Assembly (NCBI GenBank): GCA_006538405.1
Contig: BJKQ01000003.1
Coordinates: 496,001 to 560,000 of the forward strand
DNA: 64,000 nt
Reading direction: 5' to 3'
Source of the DNA: Hansfordia pulvinata
Taxonomy: Eukaryota > Ascomycota > Sordariomycetes > Xylariales
Of the stretch, positions 12,317-23,637 are shown piece after piece. The position numbers and the translations under genes were made by a program. Numbering within the stretch: position 1 is the stretch's first letter; every line of letters starts with the position of its first letter. The notes under the pieces are model-generated. The model had not been told where the DNA came from. It did no database searches and saw only the letters and a list, made by a program, of their open reading frames with translations.

Positions 12317-14916
12317 CTATGCCGGGCTCAACAGGATGGGCACGTCCATGCTCCTGTAGCCGCTGCTGCGGTGGTTGTGGCGGTCGCGGCTGCCGGACTG
12401 CGGTGGCGGCGGGGTGCTGGGCCTTGGCTGGGCCACCGCGACGTCGTCCACAACGTCGGCAACGCCGGCATCATCCCCTGTGGCGCCGCCGCCGCCGCCG
12501 CCGCTGCTGCTCCTGCCAAACAGGCCCTCGCGGAAGCGTGCGCTGCTGAGGAAGCCAGACCCGCCGCTGCCGTTGCTCTTGGTGTTGTGGGGGTGGCTGC
12601 TGTGCCCGGCAAGGCGGCTGAGAACCAGCTCCTTGGCACGGCGCAGGGCACTGGTCTGCAGCTCGGCGTCCTCGGCGATGCGGCGGTAGGTCTCCTCGGC
12701 CTCGAGGTCACGCTGGACCGCAGAGATCTCGGAGCATAAAGCCGCGGTGGGGTCATACACCGTCGGCTGCAGTAGAGTGGGCATGCTGGGCGCTGTGTTG
12801 AGGATGGGCGGGGAGATGTGCATATCCATCTCGTTCACCGCCAACGGTGTTGCTGGCTTGGGAGGCTTCTTCAGGGAGCGGCTAGAGGCTGGCGAGGTAG
12901 TCGCCGACGGAGGCAGAGCCCTGGGAGTTTCGGGGGTTCGCGGCCTCGAATACGAGTCCCGATAGTCAAAGTCCACAAGGGACGAGGTCTCGGCCCCCGA
13001 GTCGGTCGGCGAGAAGTACAGCTCGGGCTCCTCCGAGATGGCAGAGACGGAGCCGCGGGGCGTCGACGCCGATGTCACCTCGCCGAACAGTCGGACAGTA
13101 GACACGGTCGAGTACCTGCTCTCGACCTCGCCGAAGAGGCGAGATTGCGGCTTGTGATGGTATGGGATGCTGAATCGCGGAGGGTCGCATGTGTGCGACC
13201 CCAGAGATTCACTGGAGGGATGTCGGCTGTGGCTGCGATCAGGGCTATATCCCATTTCGATCTCCTCATCTATGGATTCCTGAGACTGCTTGTACATTTG
13301 GTCGCGGCGGCGGTGCGAGTCTTTGGGACGCAGCGAGTCGCTAGACGCCTTGTGGTGACGGTGGTCGCGCGACTCAAGGGAGCAGATTGAGTCTTTGGAG
13401 GGCTGGCGACGGTGTCTATGATGACGTTCCTCAACATGGTCTTCGCGTCGCTCATGCCCCTCCTTTCTCTTGCGGCGCCGCTTGGTGACTTTGCGCTTCT
13501 TGAGCTTGGTTGAGAAAGACAGACTGGCTTCGCGAGCTGCTTCAATGTCCGAGTCCAGATCCAGGGTACTGTCGTCCTCAGCAGCAAACGTCTCGCCGAC
13601 AAAAGCCTGGTCAACCATGCTCAAGCGGGCGAATTCGTCCTCCAGAAGCTCTCTCGAGACAGCAGCCACGGCGGCGGATGGAGAAGGCTGGTCTTCTGAT
13701 CTTTGTGAAGGGTGAAGAGTCCTCTCGTCGTCGATGGTTGCCGACGAGTGACGTGACCAGTGGTCACTGCGCGAGGTGCTGTCCAAGAGAGGCGCAAGCG
13801 CCTGGTCCCAGCTCCCGTTGTTAATGAGCACGACGTTCTCAAAGTCATACTCCCGGACCGTGTTCTGGTGCGCCGCCACAAGGGCTGCGACCTGAGCCGC
13901 GTTCATGGTCGCGTTTCGCACCGCCAGGCTGCGGACTTTCTGGAAGACAATTGGCTTCCGGCAGGGCGCAGGCGGCAATGGGGAGTTGGGAGACGTGACC
14001 TCGTTGAAAAGCTTCTGTGAGCTGCGGGGCGGCGCAAATAAGGGATCGGCAGCGAGAGAAAGGGGGCACGGGCCCTTGCGACCGATCCAAGTGAAGGTGA
14101 ACTTCTCGAGGCTCTTGGAGAAGCCCCGGATGTAGTCGTCGTGCATCTTCAAAAGGTCACGGCCCGGGAAGCTCCCGTAGAAATCCCAGGCGTCTACCGA
14201 GATGTGGAGGGTCTTGATCTGACTCCAGCGTCTCGTGGCTGACGGCAAGCACCCGAAGCCTGCTGAGTGGCGCAGGTACATGACGGCCGCCGGGTGGATG
14301 TGGGACAGGGAGAGCTTGGTCAGCTTCTCCACCGGGGCGCGCTCCAGGGCTATGCGCAGGCTGATCAGGGCATAGTCGACTATGCCACGGCGGTATCTCT
14401 CAGCCGGATCCTGGCCCGGAGTCTTAATGGTCAGGTGCCGCATGTTGGGCAGGTGCTTCATGGCGTGGATGAATGAGGGCACATTGGATGCCGCGTGGAA
14501 CAGAGGCGGGTACTGCTCAGTCAAGAGATCGCCCAGGCCCGAGTTTGCGAATTTGGGCCTCTCGAGGACGGAGGCCATGGAGGTATGGGGTGCATAGAGG
14601 AAGCTGATCTCGCGGCCCGTCTCGGGGTGAATCAAGGGGTTGAGGAAGGTGCCGGGAGAGTGGGGGAAGTAGAAAGTCAGGTGCTCAATGTGGTGGCCTA
14701 TTCTGGACAGGGCGTCGATCCGGGTCTGGCGCGTGAAGGACTTGGGGAGAAGGTCAGGTGGGTTCGTAGGAAGAGGCGCTTGGTGACGAGATTGCAGCAG
14801 GCAGACGAGGCGAGCCGAAGCTTGCAGATGTCTTCCTTGGAGAGGAGGTCAAAGAGGATGTCGAGGATGCGCCCCTCCTGCCACAGGCAGTAGAACGCTT
14901 GCGGTACGGTAGCCAT
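12317..14916 (-). CDS. F-box domain protein with a basic, Ser-rich C-terminal half (one frame break)
   Basis: The start ATG at 14916 is followed by an F-box (about residues 15-55, with ILDILFDLLSKEDICKLRLA), the adaptor that would bind Skp1 in an SCF ubiquitin ligase. A leucine-rich-like region follows, with HLTIKTPGQDP and KLSLSHIHPAA. Then comes a long disordered region with a lysine/arginine cluster near residue 470, and a Ser/Gly-rich end. This order matches a conserved Sordariomycete F-box family of unknown target. The frame breaks at 14744-14747 (GGGG on +). One extra base joins the two open frames through LTFSP-KSFTRQTRIDALS and gives exactly 867 codons, so the gene is probably intact in the organism. 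Confidence 0.82.
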
Positions 14917-17900
14917 AGCTTTTGCATGTCGTTGAGCTGGTTGCGTGCGAGTACGGTTCTGGTTCCTGAGCCGTGCGTGATGCTGGTCTCGAGTTCCGCG
15001 TTGCCAGTTCAAAAAGCCAAAGGTGAAGCGTGAGCCTGAGCGGTGTAGATGTGTATCTGGGGTGTATAGAGGCTGAGCTGCACAGCAGCAATAGCAACGC
15101 CGATCAAGGCCTTTGTAAGTTAAGGGGATTCTGGCTTGACGACGAGACGAGAAGGGTAAAAGTGATTGATTATAGGCCAGGAACGCTATAGGACAACGCA
15201 GACAACGGGCTGGCCTGCAGCAGGCAGAGCCCTGGGGAACCCTAGGTGAGGGTATTCGCAGCGTTTATGCGACCAGCGGCAGGACCTGCAGTAAAGCGTG
15301 CGTCTTTCAAGATGTATGTATGTAGGGAGGTGGCGACGAGTGCAAGTCGAGGCGAGACACACAGGCAGGCCAGGCCAGGCCAGGCCAGGCCAGGCCAGGT
15401 ACAGGTGGATGGAGGGGTGCGTGTGAATGGCCACAGCTAAGAGGCCGTGAGCAAGGAACAAGGAGGAAGTCGGTCACAAGTCCTGGGGCCATGGACCAGA
15501 GCCTGTTATAGCCGTCCACGTTGCTTGCTTGCATTCTTGGGATCAGCAAGCCCGGCGGCCATGGCTGCTTGTGCGTGCGGGCGCCGGACACTCTTCTCTT
15601 AGCTCTGGCCGCCCTCTCGCGTGGCATCTGGTTTTTCCCAGCACGAGGCCGGCATGTTGCTCGAGGCTGCCCATGGCGGAAAGGGGAGGGCGCTGCTGGT
15701 TTGGGTGGCGGCGAGAAAAGGCGCAGGTGTCGATCGAGGCTGGGAGACGCAGGCCGGGGGTGTGTATGCGTGTGTGAGTCACAGCCATGCATATGGGGAT
15801 GCAGATGGCGACGTCGAGAAAGAGGCGCTTGTGCTCGGAAGGCTGCCGGGGTGGCTGCTAGTCACCTTGGGGAAGGTCCTCGTACTGTAGGTATCGTAGT
15901 TGCGATAGTCGTACTCGTCGACCGGCTGGATGCAGAGCACGGGGCCCTTTGCAGGCGACCGGGGGGGGGAGAGGGCAACGCGGGCTCGGGCGGCGATGGT
16001 TGGCTGGAAGGGGGCGAGCCGGGGATGCAGGTCAGCAGCAAGCGTCGCGTGGATCTGGCGTTGCGAGCCAGTCAGCGGGCGGGCGGGCGGCGTCGAGGCC
16101 ATCGTCGGCCAGTCGGAGGGGAGGCAGAAGAGGGGACGCGGTGGGGAGTGGGACAGAAACAGCGCATCCCCCGCCGCCCGCTACAGCGCGGGCTGGACGC
16201 TACGAGTAGAACAGCCCTGCATCCAGTGGGACGGACCCCCCCTACGAGTACCCGTGGAAGTCAGCCCCCCGGATCGCTGCCAAACGCCCTGAGCCAATAG
16301 GGCTCTTTAGCGGAGCAAGGCCCCCCAGTCAGGGCATCCCTGCCGTCGCGTGTCGACCCGCGCCTTTGACGCGAAACACGCGCGACTCTGCCGCGTTCTC
16401 TATAAAGCCCTCCTGCTCCCCGCGCGACTTCACCTCTCCCGCACCGCACCCGAGGGGGACTACCGCCATCGCCATCGCTATCGCCATCGCCGTGGCGCGT
16501 CGTTCGGCGCGCGCTTGGACCCGGGACAACCGCGCGCCCGTGCGCCCACTCGGGAGAGGTCGTACTCAATCTGAGGTACATCCATACACCTGGGCTCGAC
16601 GTACGTTTCCGCCTGTCGAAGCGGAAGAGGCTGTGGAAGAAACGCCCCTCTTCCCACCACCACCGCCATCACCACCATCACCACCACCAGACCAACGGGC
16701 GGCCCAGTCACAAGACGGCAAGACAACGGCAAGGACCATGGCACGGTAGCGCGTCGGACATCCCCAGGACACGCCATTGACTCGACCGTTTCGAAACACC
16801 TGCCTCGGCCCCTACATCCCGACTGCGAGTACATGTACGGAGATCGGCGAGCGAAAGCGTGTTCTGGCTGGTCTTTTCTTGGCCCTGGGGACCATCCCAA
16901 GCCATGCCCCTCTTTCTCGCATGCACCCAGCCGTCATTTAAGTTAGTGCATGCAACCCTCTGCCGGATCATCCCACCACTAGTTAGGATCCGCCCTCAGC
17001 TGCCGGCGGCCAGGGTCGACCATCCTGTCACACCTTGGACGAGCCACTGGCGAATCATCCAGTCGTTGCACACTCGGAGAACCCCCATACCATTCCGTCC
17101 TCCCAGCACCCCATGGGCCTAAGGCTTCTCGACGATTTGGATGAGGCCGCACGCCCGCCACGGCTTGTGCTCCATCGGGTCGTCCAGATTCTCGTGCGAA
17201 TAATCCGTGTGACTTGACGGCCTCTGTTGTGTGACTATACTTGGTGAGGCGCCCCTCGCTGGTCCGGGACCGGATTGATACCACAGCCTAAGACAATGGG
17301 AGCCACGGCACTGGTTAAGAACTCCTCTCGAGGCAATGGGAAGAAACACCCCCAGAGACACAGGCCTCGCTCAGCCCTTGATGAGAGATAGACTTGCCCT
17401 CCACGGTCCCACGGTGAGGGGAGATTTGGACTTACCCACAGCACCAATCGGCACTGTTTCGACTTGAAGACTGGGGAGAAGTGAGTTCCCTATGCAGCGG
17501 CGGTGGTGCTCGTCGCCACGCCCATTTAAACATCCAGAACCCGGCTGGTCGAGTCGTCACTCCAGGGAACCAGCTTGGCCGTGGTTACTACTGGCACAAT
17601 GCATTTTCAGAGACGCTCGTTGAATATGGCCAATATGGCGCCAATGTCACCTTGACCGCCCATTCGCACTACCTCCCCGCAGGAGCATTCCCCAATCTGC
17701 GTAGAAAAAAGAAGAAGGGAGAAGGTTCACGCAGCTACTGTCGACTTTTTCTTGATCTGCCGGATCCGTATACGAGTTCTCGTGGCAGAGTTACTTCCCA
17801 ATGTTATGGATGACCCGTCCAGTTACTCTAACACAGGGTTCTTACGCCTGCCCCTTATCTCTCGATGAACCTTGTGAGTTATTAGAAGCGAAATGGCTGA

Positions 17901-18172
17901 TATTGGTAGCGCAGTATAGCAAGATGACAATTCCTCCTCACCAATCCAATCCACGTGGTTCTCAATGTCCTCACGCAACCCCGAAGGTCCTGAAAGGGGA
18001 CCCCTCAGCCTCGCAATCAAGACCGAAAAGTGCCTTCCCATCAACTTCTTGAAACTGAACAACCAACCAGCGGGCATTACACCGACGCCGGGGGAGACAC
18101 CAAGGAGGTTGAGAAGGGCGCGCCACTGAACCCCAATTCCCATCCTGCCCGTTCTTTCCCCCCTGTGTTTTT
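14917..18172. other. Intergenic, F-box promoter to the repeat-peptide gene
   Basis: About 3.3 kb. It contains a GGCCA pentanucleotide tandem (15364-15399), a GCCATC/GCTATC simple repeat (16463-16495), and TACGAGTA 8-mers at 16201 and 16243. Small open frames on both strands, such as 15779-16102 on the minus strand, have no recognisable domain. Confidence 0.4.
15364..15399. repeat. GGCCA pentanucleotide tandem repeat
   Basis: About seven tandem copies of the 5-mer GGCCA/CCAGG are directly visible. It lies upstream of the F-box gene, outside any supported exon. Confidence 0.9.
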
Positions 18173-18670
18173 TTATCTGCGGTTGGCGGCGTTGCGCGCA
18201 GCATCGTTGGCGGCAGCCGCGTCGGCCAACGGGTCGTCGGCCGGCGGCGGCTGGGTCGGGGCGTTGACGCCCGGCTGGCCGAGGATGACAGTGCCGCCGC
18301 CGTCGCGGCGGGTGTTCTGGGACGGATCATTCTGGTCCTTGCCCTTGCCCGGGATTGGGTCGCCGTCGCCGTCGCGGCGGGTGTTCTGAGGCGGATGGTT
18401 GTGGTTCTTGTCCTGGATCGGGTCGCCGTCGCGGCGGCCGTGGGGCTGCTGCCGCTTGGTGTTGGAGCCCTGGCCCGGGTTCGGGGCGCCGCCGGCGAGG
18501 GCGGCGTCGCTTCGCTTGCCGCTCGACGGGGGGCTCTTGCTGTTGCATGCCAGGTTGTCAATGCTGCAGAGCGGCTCAGTGGCGGCCGCCGGCGCGCGGC
18601 CGGCGACCGCGGCGGCGGTGGCGGCCGAGGCGGCGGTCAGGGAGGTGAGCAGCAGCGTAGAGGGGCGCAT
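18173..18670 (-). CDS. Small secreted repeat protein with dibasic (Kex2-type) sites, putative peptide precursor
   Basis: A single exon of 165 residues. The ATG at 18670 opens a clear signal peptide (MRPSTLLLTSLTAASAATAA, probable cut near residue 25). The mature part is divided by KR or RR pairs: GKR-SDAALAG, NTKR-QQPHG, GRR-DGDPIQD, NTRR-DGDGDPIPG and NTRR-DGGGTV, with a terminal NRR. Two related units of 19 and 23 residues share the pattern RRDG...DPI...QNT, and their DNA copies are spaced 57 and 69 bp apart. The layout fits a Kex2-processed repeat protein, the class that yields secreted peptides or RiPP cores. No tyrosine-bearing core and no UstYa/DUF3328 neighbour is present, so a dikaritin pathway is not supported. 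Function unknown. A TATA-like TATATAAG lies about 180 nt upstream. Confidence 0.72.
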   Translation of the reverse strand: MRPSTLLLTSLTAASAATAAAVAGRAPAAATEPLCSIDNLACNSKSPPSSGKRSDAALAGGAPNPGQGSNTKRQQPHGRRDGDPIQDKNHNHPPQNTRRDGDGDPIPGKGKDQNDPSQNTRRDGGGTVILGQPGVNAPTQPPPADDPLADAAAANDAARNAANRR

Positions 18671-19850
18671 GGTGGGCGATGTCGTGTTGTGGGGGATGGG
18701 ATGGGATGGGAAGGAGAGGAAAGCCGGGCCAAGAGCAGAAGGTGAGCCCGAACGATCGAGCTGTGGTGGTGTTCGGTGTTGAGCGGTGGTGAGGCTGTGA
18801 GGCTGTGAGGCTATCTGTGTCGCGTTCCAACTCGGTGCGCCGCTGTAGCTTATATAGTCCTCCAGAGTCGGACATGTCCCCCTATAGTGCCCATGCGTCT
18901 TGTCTCTTCTTGAGCTTGGCTCATTACCGCATTCAAGGCACCCTAGCAGGACTATACTCCCGCGCTGTCCGCTCCTTGGAGGACTCACCTGGATTCGTGG
19001 CCCCGCGATGCCATCTAAGCCGTGTTGCCCGTCATCCTTCCCCGGCCGTTCAAGCCATGGCTTGCGGCCGCTGGCTCCTCGCCACGGCCGCTAGATCGGC
19101 CGCCGGTCCCTCTCCCGGGGTCTGCTCTCCCCTTCGCCAGCCCGCCCGGGTGGTAGTACAAGCTGTCCGCCGATCCTACAGACAGCGGCCGGCGCACCAG
19201 GGCCTCCAAGCCAACTGACTAGCCGCGTACTCGATCATCCTCTCCAGACCCGTGGGCTATGCGACGCGGCCGCCACCGACTCTCAGACAACGGCCTCTAA
19301 TTCAATAGAATGGACCGAAACGGCCGAAGCCACAGCGCAGGGCTGATCTGCGCGAGTCGAGCCGTGGGTCGGACTCGTAATCGACGCTGGCGACTCTCAC
19401 GCCGCATCGGTTCCAGCTGATCCATTGCCCAGTCAACCAGGTTGAGCCGAGCCGGCGTGGGCGAGCCTTGAGATGCCGCAACCCGCTGATCTCTCTGATA
19501 ATCCTCAGCATGAATAGTCACCCTTTGTATCTGTCGGACCAAGAGAGAGGGCCAACTTCGCCCTTCTGGTCCTCGAGTACATGATCCTTCAACACCCACA
19601 CCCTCCCGCTCAAACCAAGAAAAGTCTATTCCTATTGTCTCTATCACGGCATATGCCTAATCGACCTCTGCCCATGGTCAGAAGTACATTCGAAGCGCTT
19701 CGCAACCCTTACCCTTACCACTTTGCAAACTACAGCCGAGCCCACAGTTCATCCTCGTGGCTTTCAGTGCCGAACCCTTCGATTCCCATACCATAACAAC
19801 CAAACCAGAAACCCGTCCCACTGGTTGGGGCCACCGGTCTGATTGGGCTG
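18671..19850. other. Intergenic between two minus-strand secreted-protein genes
   Basis: About 1.2 kb holding the promoter of the repeat-peptide gene and the 3' flank of the six-exon secreted gene. No conserved frame or RNA gene was recognised. Confidence 0.45.
18849..18856 (-). promoter_or_regulatory. TATA-like element upstream of the repeat-peptide gene
   Basis: TATATAAG reads on the minus strand about 180 nt before the ATG at 18670. Position and sequence suit a core promoter TATA box. No transcript data are available. Confidence 0.45.
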
Positions 19851-21042
19851 CTATTTTTTCAGAGCCGCCTTGAAGAAGTTGTTCTCTAATGTGAGGGTCG
19901 CTTCCATGATCCTTTTCACCCGCGATGGGTCCTGCTCGAAAATCTCCTTGTTGTTGTTGAGGTTCGCTGGGGTGTGTCAGCGCTGCTTCATGACGCGAAG
20001 CATACAAAGATCTGTGCGACGCTCCTCACTTACTCTTGAGGCGATCACTGAACTGTCCCGCGTTTGGTTTGACCCAGCGCTGATAGAACGGCGTATCTGA
20101 GAAGGCTCTCATGTTAACCCTCAACCTCGCATTTGGCCCCCAGGGGGACACCTACTGTGCTTGCTCCCATCTATGGACCTAATCAGCTGAGTGGCCATGT
20201 ACGGCCACCCCTGGAAAACCAAAAGGGCGACGCCGGTCAGCCAAGATCCTCAAGCCAGGTATGACCAACACTCACCCAGTCACAGGCGACCCTCGCAACG
20301 TCCCACCAGACCGGGTCGAGCTTCCCAATGACTTCCCTCTCGATGTAGGCTATGTACCGCCTGATGCTGTCGTCCATGTCCCTGGCCATGGCTGCCTCGT
20401 CGAATTCTCCCTCGGGATGCCCATCTCCACCAGGTGACTCTTCTCGGCCTCCAGTCTCCGCTGGCGCTTCGGCCTGGCGGCGGCCTCTTCTCTCAGCAGG
20501 AGGTCCTTTCTTGCGTCTGGAAAGCCCGAGGCTCGGATGATCTTGACCTTCTCCTCCGACAGCCTGTGCTTCTCGGAGTCGAAGATGAACCCTTGCTGCG
20601 CGAGATCCGTTTCCTCGAGTCAGCAAAAACGGCCCCCGCCCTGGCGGCAGCCTTTTCCCTTTTCCTCGCTTTGGCCTGAAGGAAACGGCATTCCGTGGCT
20701 TGGAAAACTGGGCTACTCACCCTCAACACCCATTGGAGGGACCCCTTTGTCTTTCATGGGTCCCACTCCATCTGCCTGCCGAGCCACTCGTTGTGCGAGA
20801 GCGCGAGCCACTTGCCCGGAGCCCTCTCTGTCAGCATGGAGTCAACATACTCGCGTGGGTCCGGATCCCTCCTGTCTCAGCTGTTAGTCGACCGAGCAAA
20901 GGGACGGGACGAGACGAGACTGGCATCCGCACCTTGACAGGCCGTCCGCTGAAAGCTCCGCCACGGTCCTCGACCCGACTCTCAGGCTGCTGGATAGCTG
21001 CGCCAGAGAGCAGGCGAGGAGCAACAGTCTCCAAGAGAGCAT
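19851..21042 (-). CDS. Predicted secreted protein, six exons, family not recognised (two frame breaks)
   Basis: Assembled by reading splice sites. Exons are 20933-21042, 20721-20871, 20276-20591, 20156-20210, 20034-20096 and 19851-19966. Introns are 61, 129, 65, 59 and 67 nt, all GT-AG. Most have strong donors (GTGAGT, GTAGGT, GTAAGT). The product of about 270 residues begins with a signal peptide (MLSWRLLLLACSLAQLSSS). It has tryptophan-rich blocks (GKWLALSHNEWLGRQMEWDP), a charged helical middle (KHRLSEEKVKIIRASGF), PVWWDVARVACDWGWPYM, and ends NNFFKAALKK. No cysteine-rich pattern or known domain was seen. The frame breaks at 20758-20760 and 20409-20411. One extra base at each makes the exons sum to 271 codons. 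The intron 2 acceptor is the least certain: an upstream TTCAG (about 20674) leads to an in-frame stop. Confidence 0.62.
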
Positions 21043-21969
21043 GTTTGCTGTTTCAGTCGAGCAAGTAGCGTAGTGGTCGGTGCTGTGGAAGTTTTCGAAG
21101 TGGTAGTGAGGACTTCAACCTGGTGCGCAACCTGGTCTGTAAGCCGATTATCTCAGTGTGCCGGGGGCGGATTTGCCTGTATTTGAATCAGATTGGAAGG
21201 TCATTCTGAGCCGCCTGTGTGACAGGCACATCTGGCTGCAGACGGTGGCACGCCGTGGCGGTACAAAGAGAGAAACGGCGTTGAGCGGCAACCCGACAAC
21301 GCTCGATACGACGCTCCGGCCGCCACCCATATGAACACACTCAGGTGAGGCGTCCAAGTGGCAGAGTCAAACTTCCGAGTTTCCTGTAGTAGCAGAGAGC
21401 GAGCAAATACAGATCGTTCTACAATTTGAAGCAACAACTAGCATCAAAAGTTCCATTTTTCCGGCCACTTTCTAGTGTCCAAAGTACTTCACGCCCTCGT
21501 AAATGCCCAAATGACTTCGTTGCGATAATCTTTTAGGGTCCAGACCACCTTCATTGAGATCCCGAATGGTGCCACTAAGACCTTTGCCTCACGATTCTGT
21601 TTTTGGGTCCAGCCAAGCCTCGTGTTGTCTGACTTCATGCCACCACAGTCTTTGGCGCGACCAACGAGCGAAAACCCATATCGGGCAGAGCAGATAGGCA
21701 AGGACCAGAGATAGTTAGCACAGTCGACGTGGATGGACAAACGGCTCGAGCGACCGTCGCTTGCCCCTGGTGTGACTGGAACGACTTGCCACTAAAAAAG
21801 GTATGGGCAAGAGTTAGTCACATGCCTTTTTGTCGGTCATTGCTTTGCTTATCAATACGGAAAACGCTTTGCATTATTTGGTCGTCAAATTCAATCCAAC
21901 TGGCTATCTGCCTACTGCTACACCCGACCAACCGCAATCCCGTTATTGATTGTTGACGGTCGTGAACTG
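21043..21969. other. Intergenic, moderately AT-rich
   Basis: About 0.9 kb upstream of the six-exon gene and downstream of the glutathione-dependent formaldehyde dehydrogenase gene. It is more AT-rich than its surroundings. Short minus-strand open frames at 21201-21437 and 21489-21740 show no known domain. It could be decayed mobile DNA, but nothing supports a specific element. Confidence 0.35.
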
Positions 21970-23422
<1,453 letters not shown>

Positions 23423-23477
23423 GATGGTGTCGAAGGGTCGTCAGTGGCTGGAGGAGTAGAATGCGATAGAGGGGTCA

Positions 23478-23528
23478 CGATGCTGTTGCTGTTGCTGCTG
23501 CTGCTGCTGTTGTTGTTGCTGTTGGGGG
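23478..23528. repeat. CAG/CAA-type trinucleotide tract in the leader of the class III ADH gene
   Basis: Imperfect CTG/TTG repeats on + (CAG/CAA in the sense strand) fill about 50 bp between the TATA element and the ATG. They are probably part of the 5' UTR. Confidence 0.8.
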
Positions 23529-23629
23529 AGTCTGCGGGGCGGCGAGGACTCGAGCGGGGATGCTTTGCAGAGGGTGGATGTCGAGCAAGAAAGGACGACG
23601 AGGTGCGGAAGCGCGTCGAGCTACGGGAG

Positions 23630-23637
23630 TTTATATA
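23630..23637 (-). promoter_or_regulatory. TATA box of the class III ADH gene
   Basis: TATATAAA on the minus strand about 210 nt upstream of the ATG at 23422. It is a clean match in a GC-rich setting and fits an inducible, well-expressed dehydrogenase. Confidence 0.55.

Noticed and set aside
15779..16102. Minus-strand open frame containing a Tyr/Asp-rich YDYRNYDTYST stretch
   Set aside because: Considered as a small gene, but there is no signal peptide, domain or convincing splice partner.
18173..18670. Interpretation of the repeat peptide as a dikaritin/ustiloxin RiPP precursor
   Set aside because: The repeats lack the Tyr-bearing core, and no UstYa-like oxidase, tyrosinase or methyltransferase gene lies nearby.
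20592..20720. Alternative intron 2 acceptor TTCAG near 20674 in the six-exon gene
   Set aside because: It preserves phase with the GTGAGT donor but runs into an in-frame TGA before the conserved-looking middle exon, so the acceptor at 20592 was preferred.
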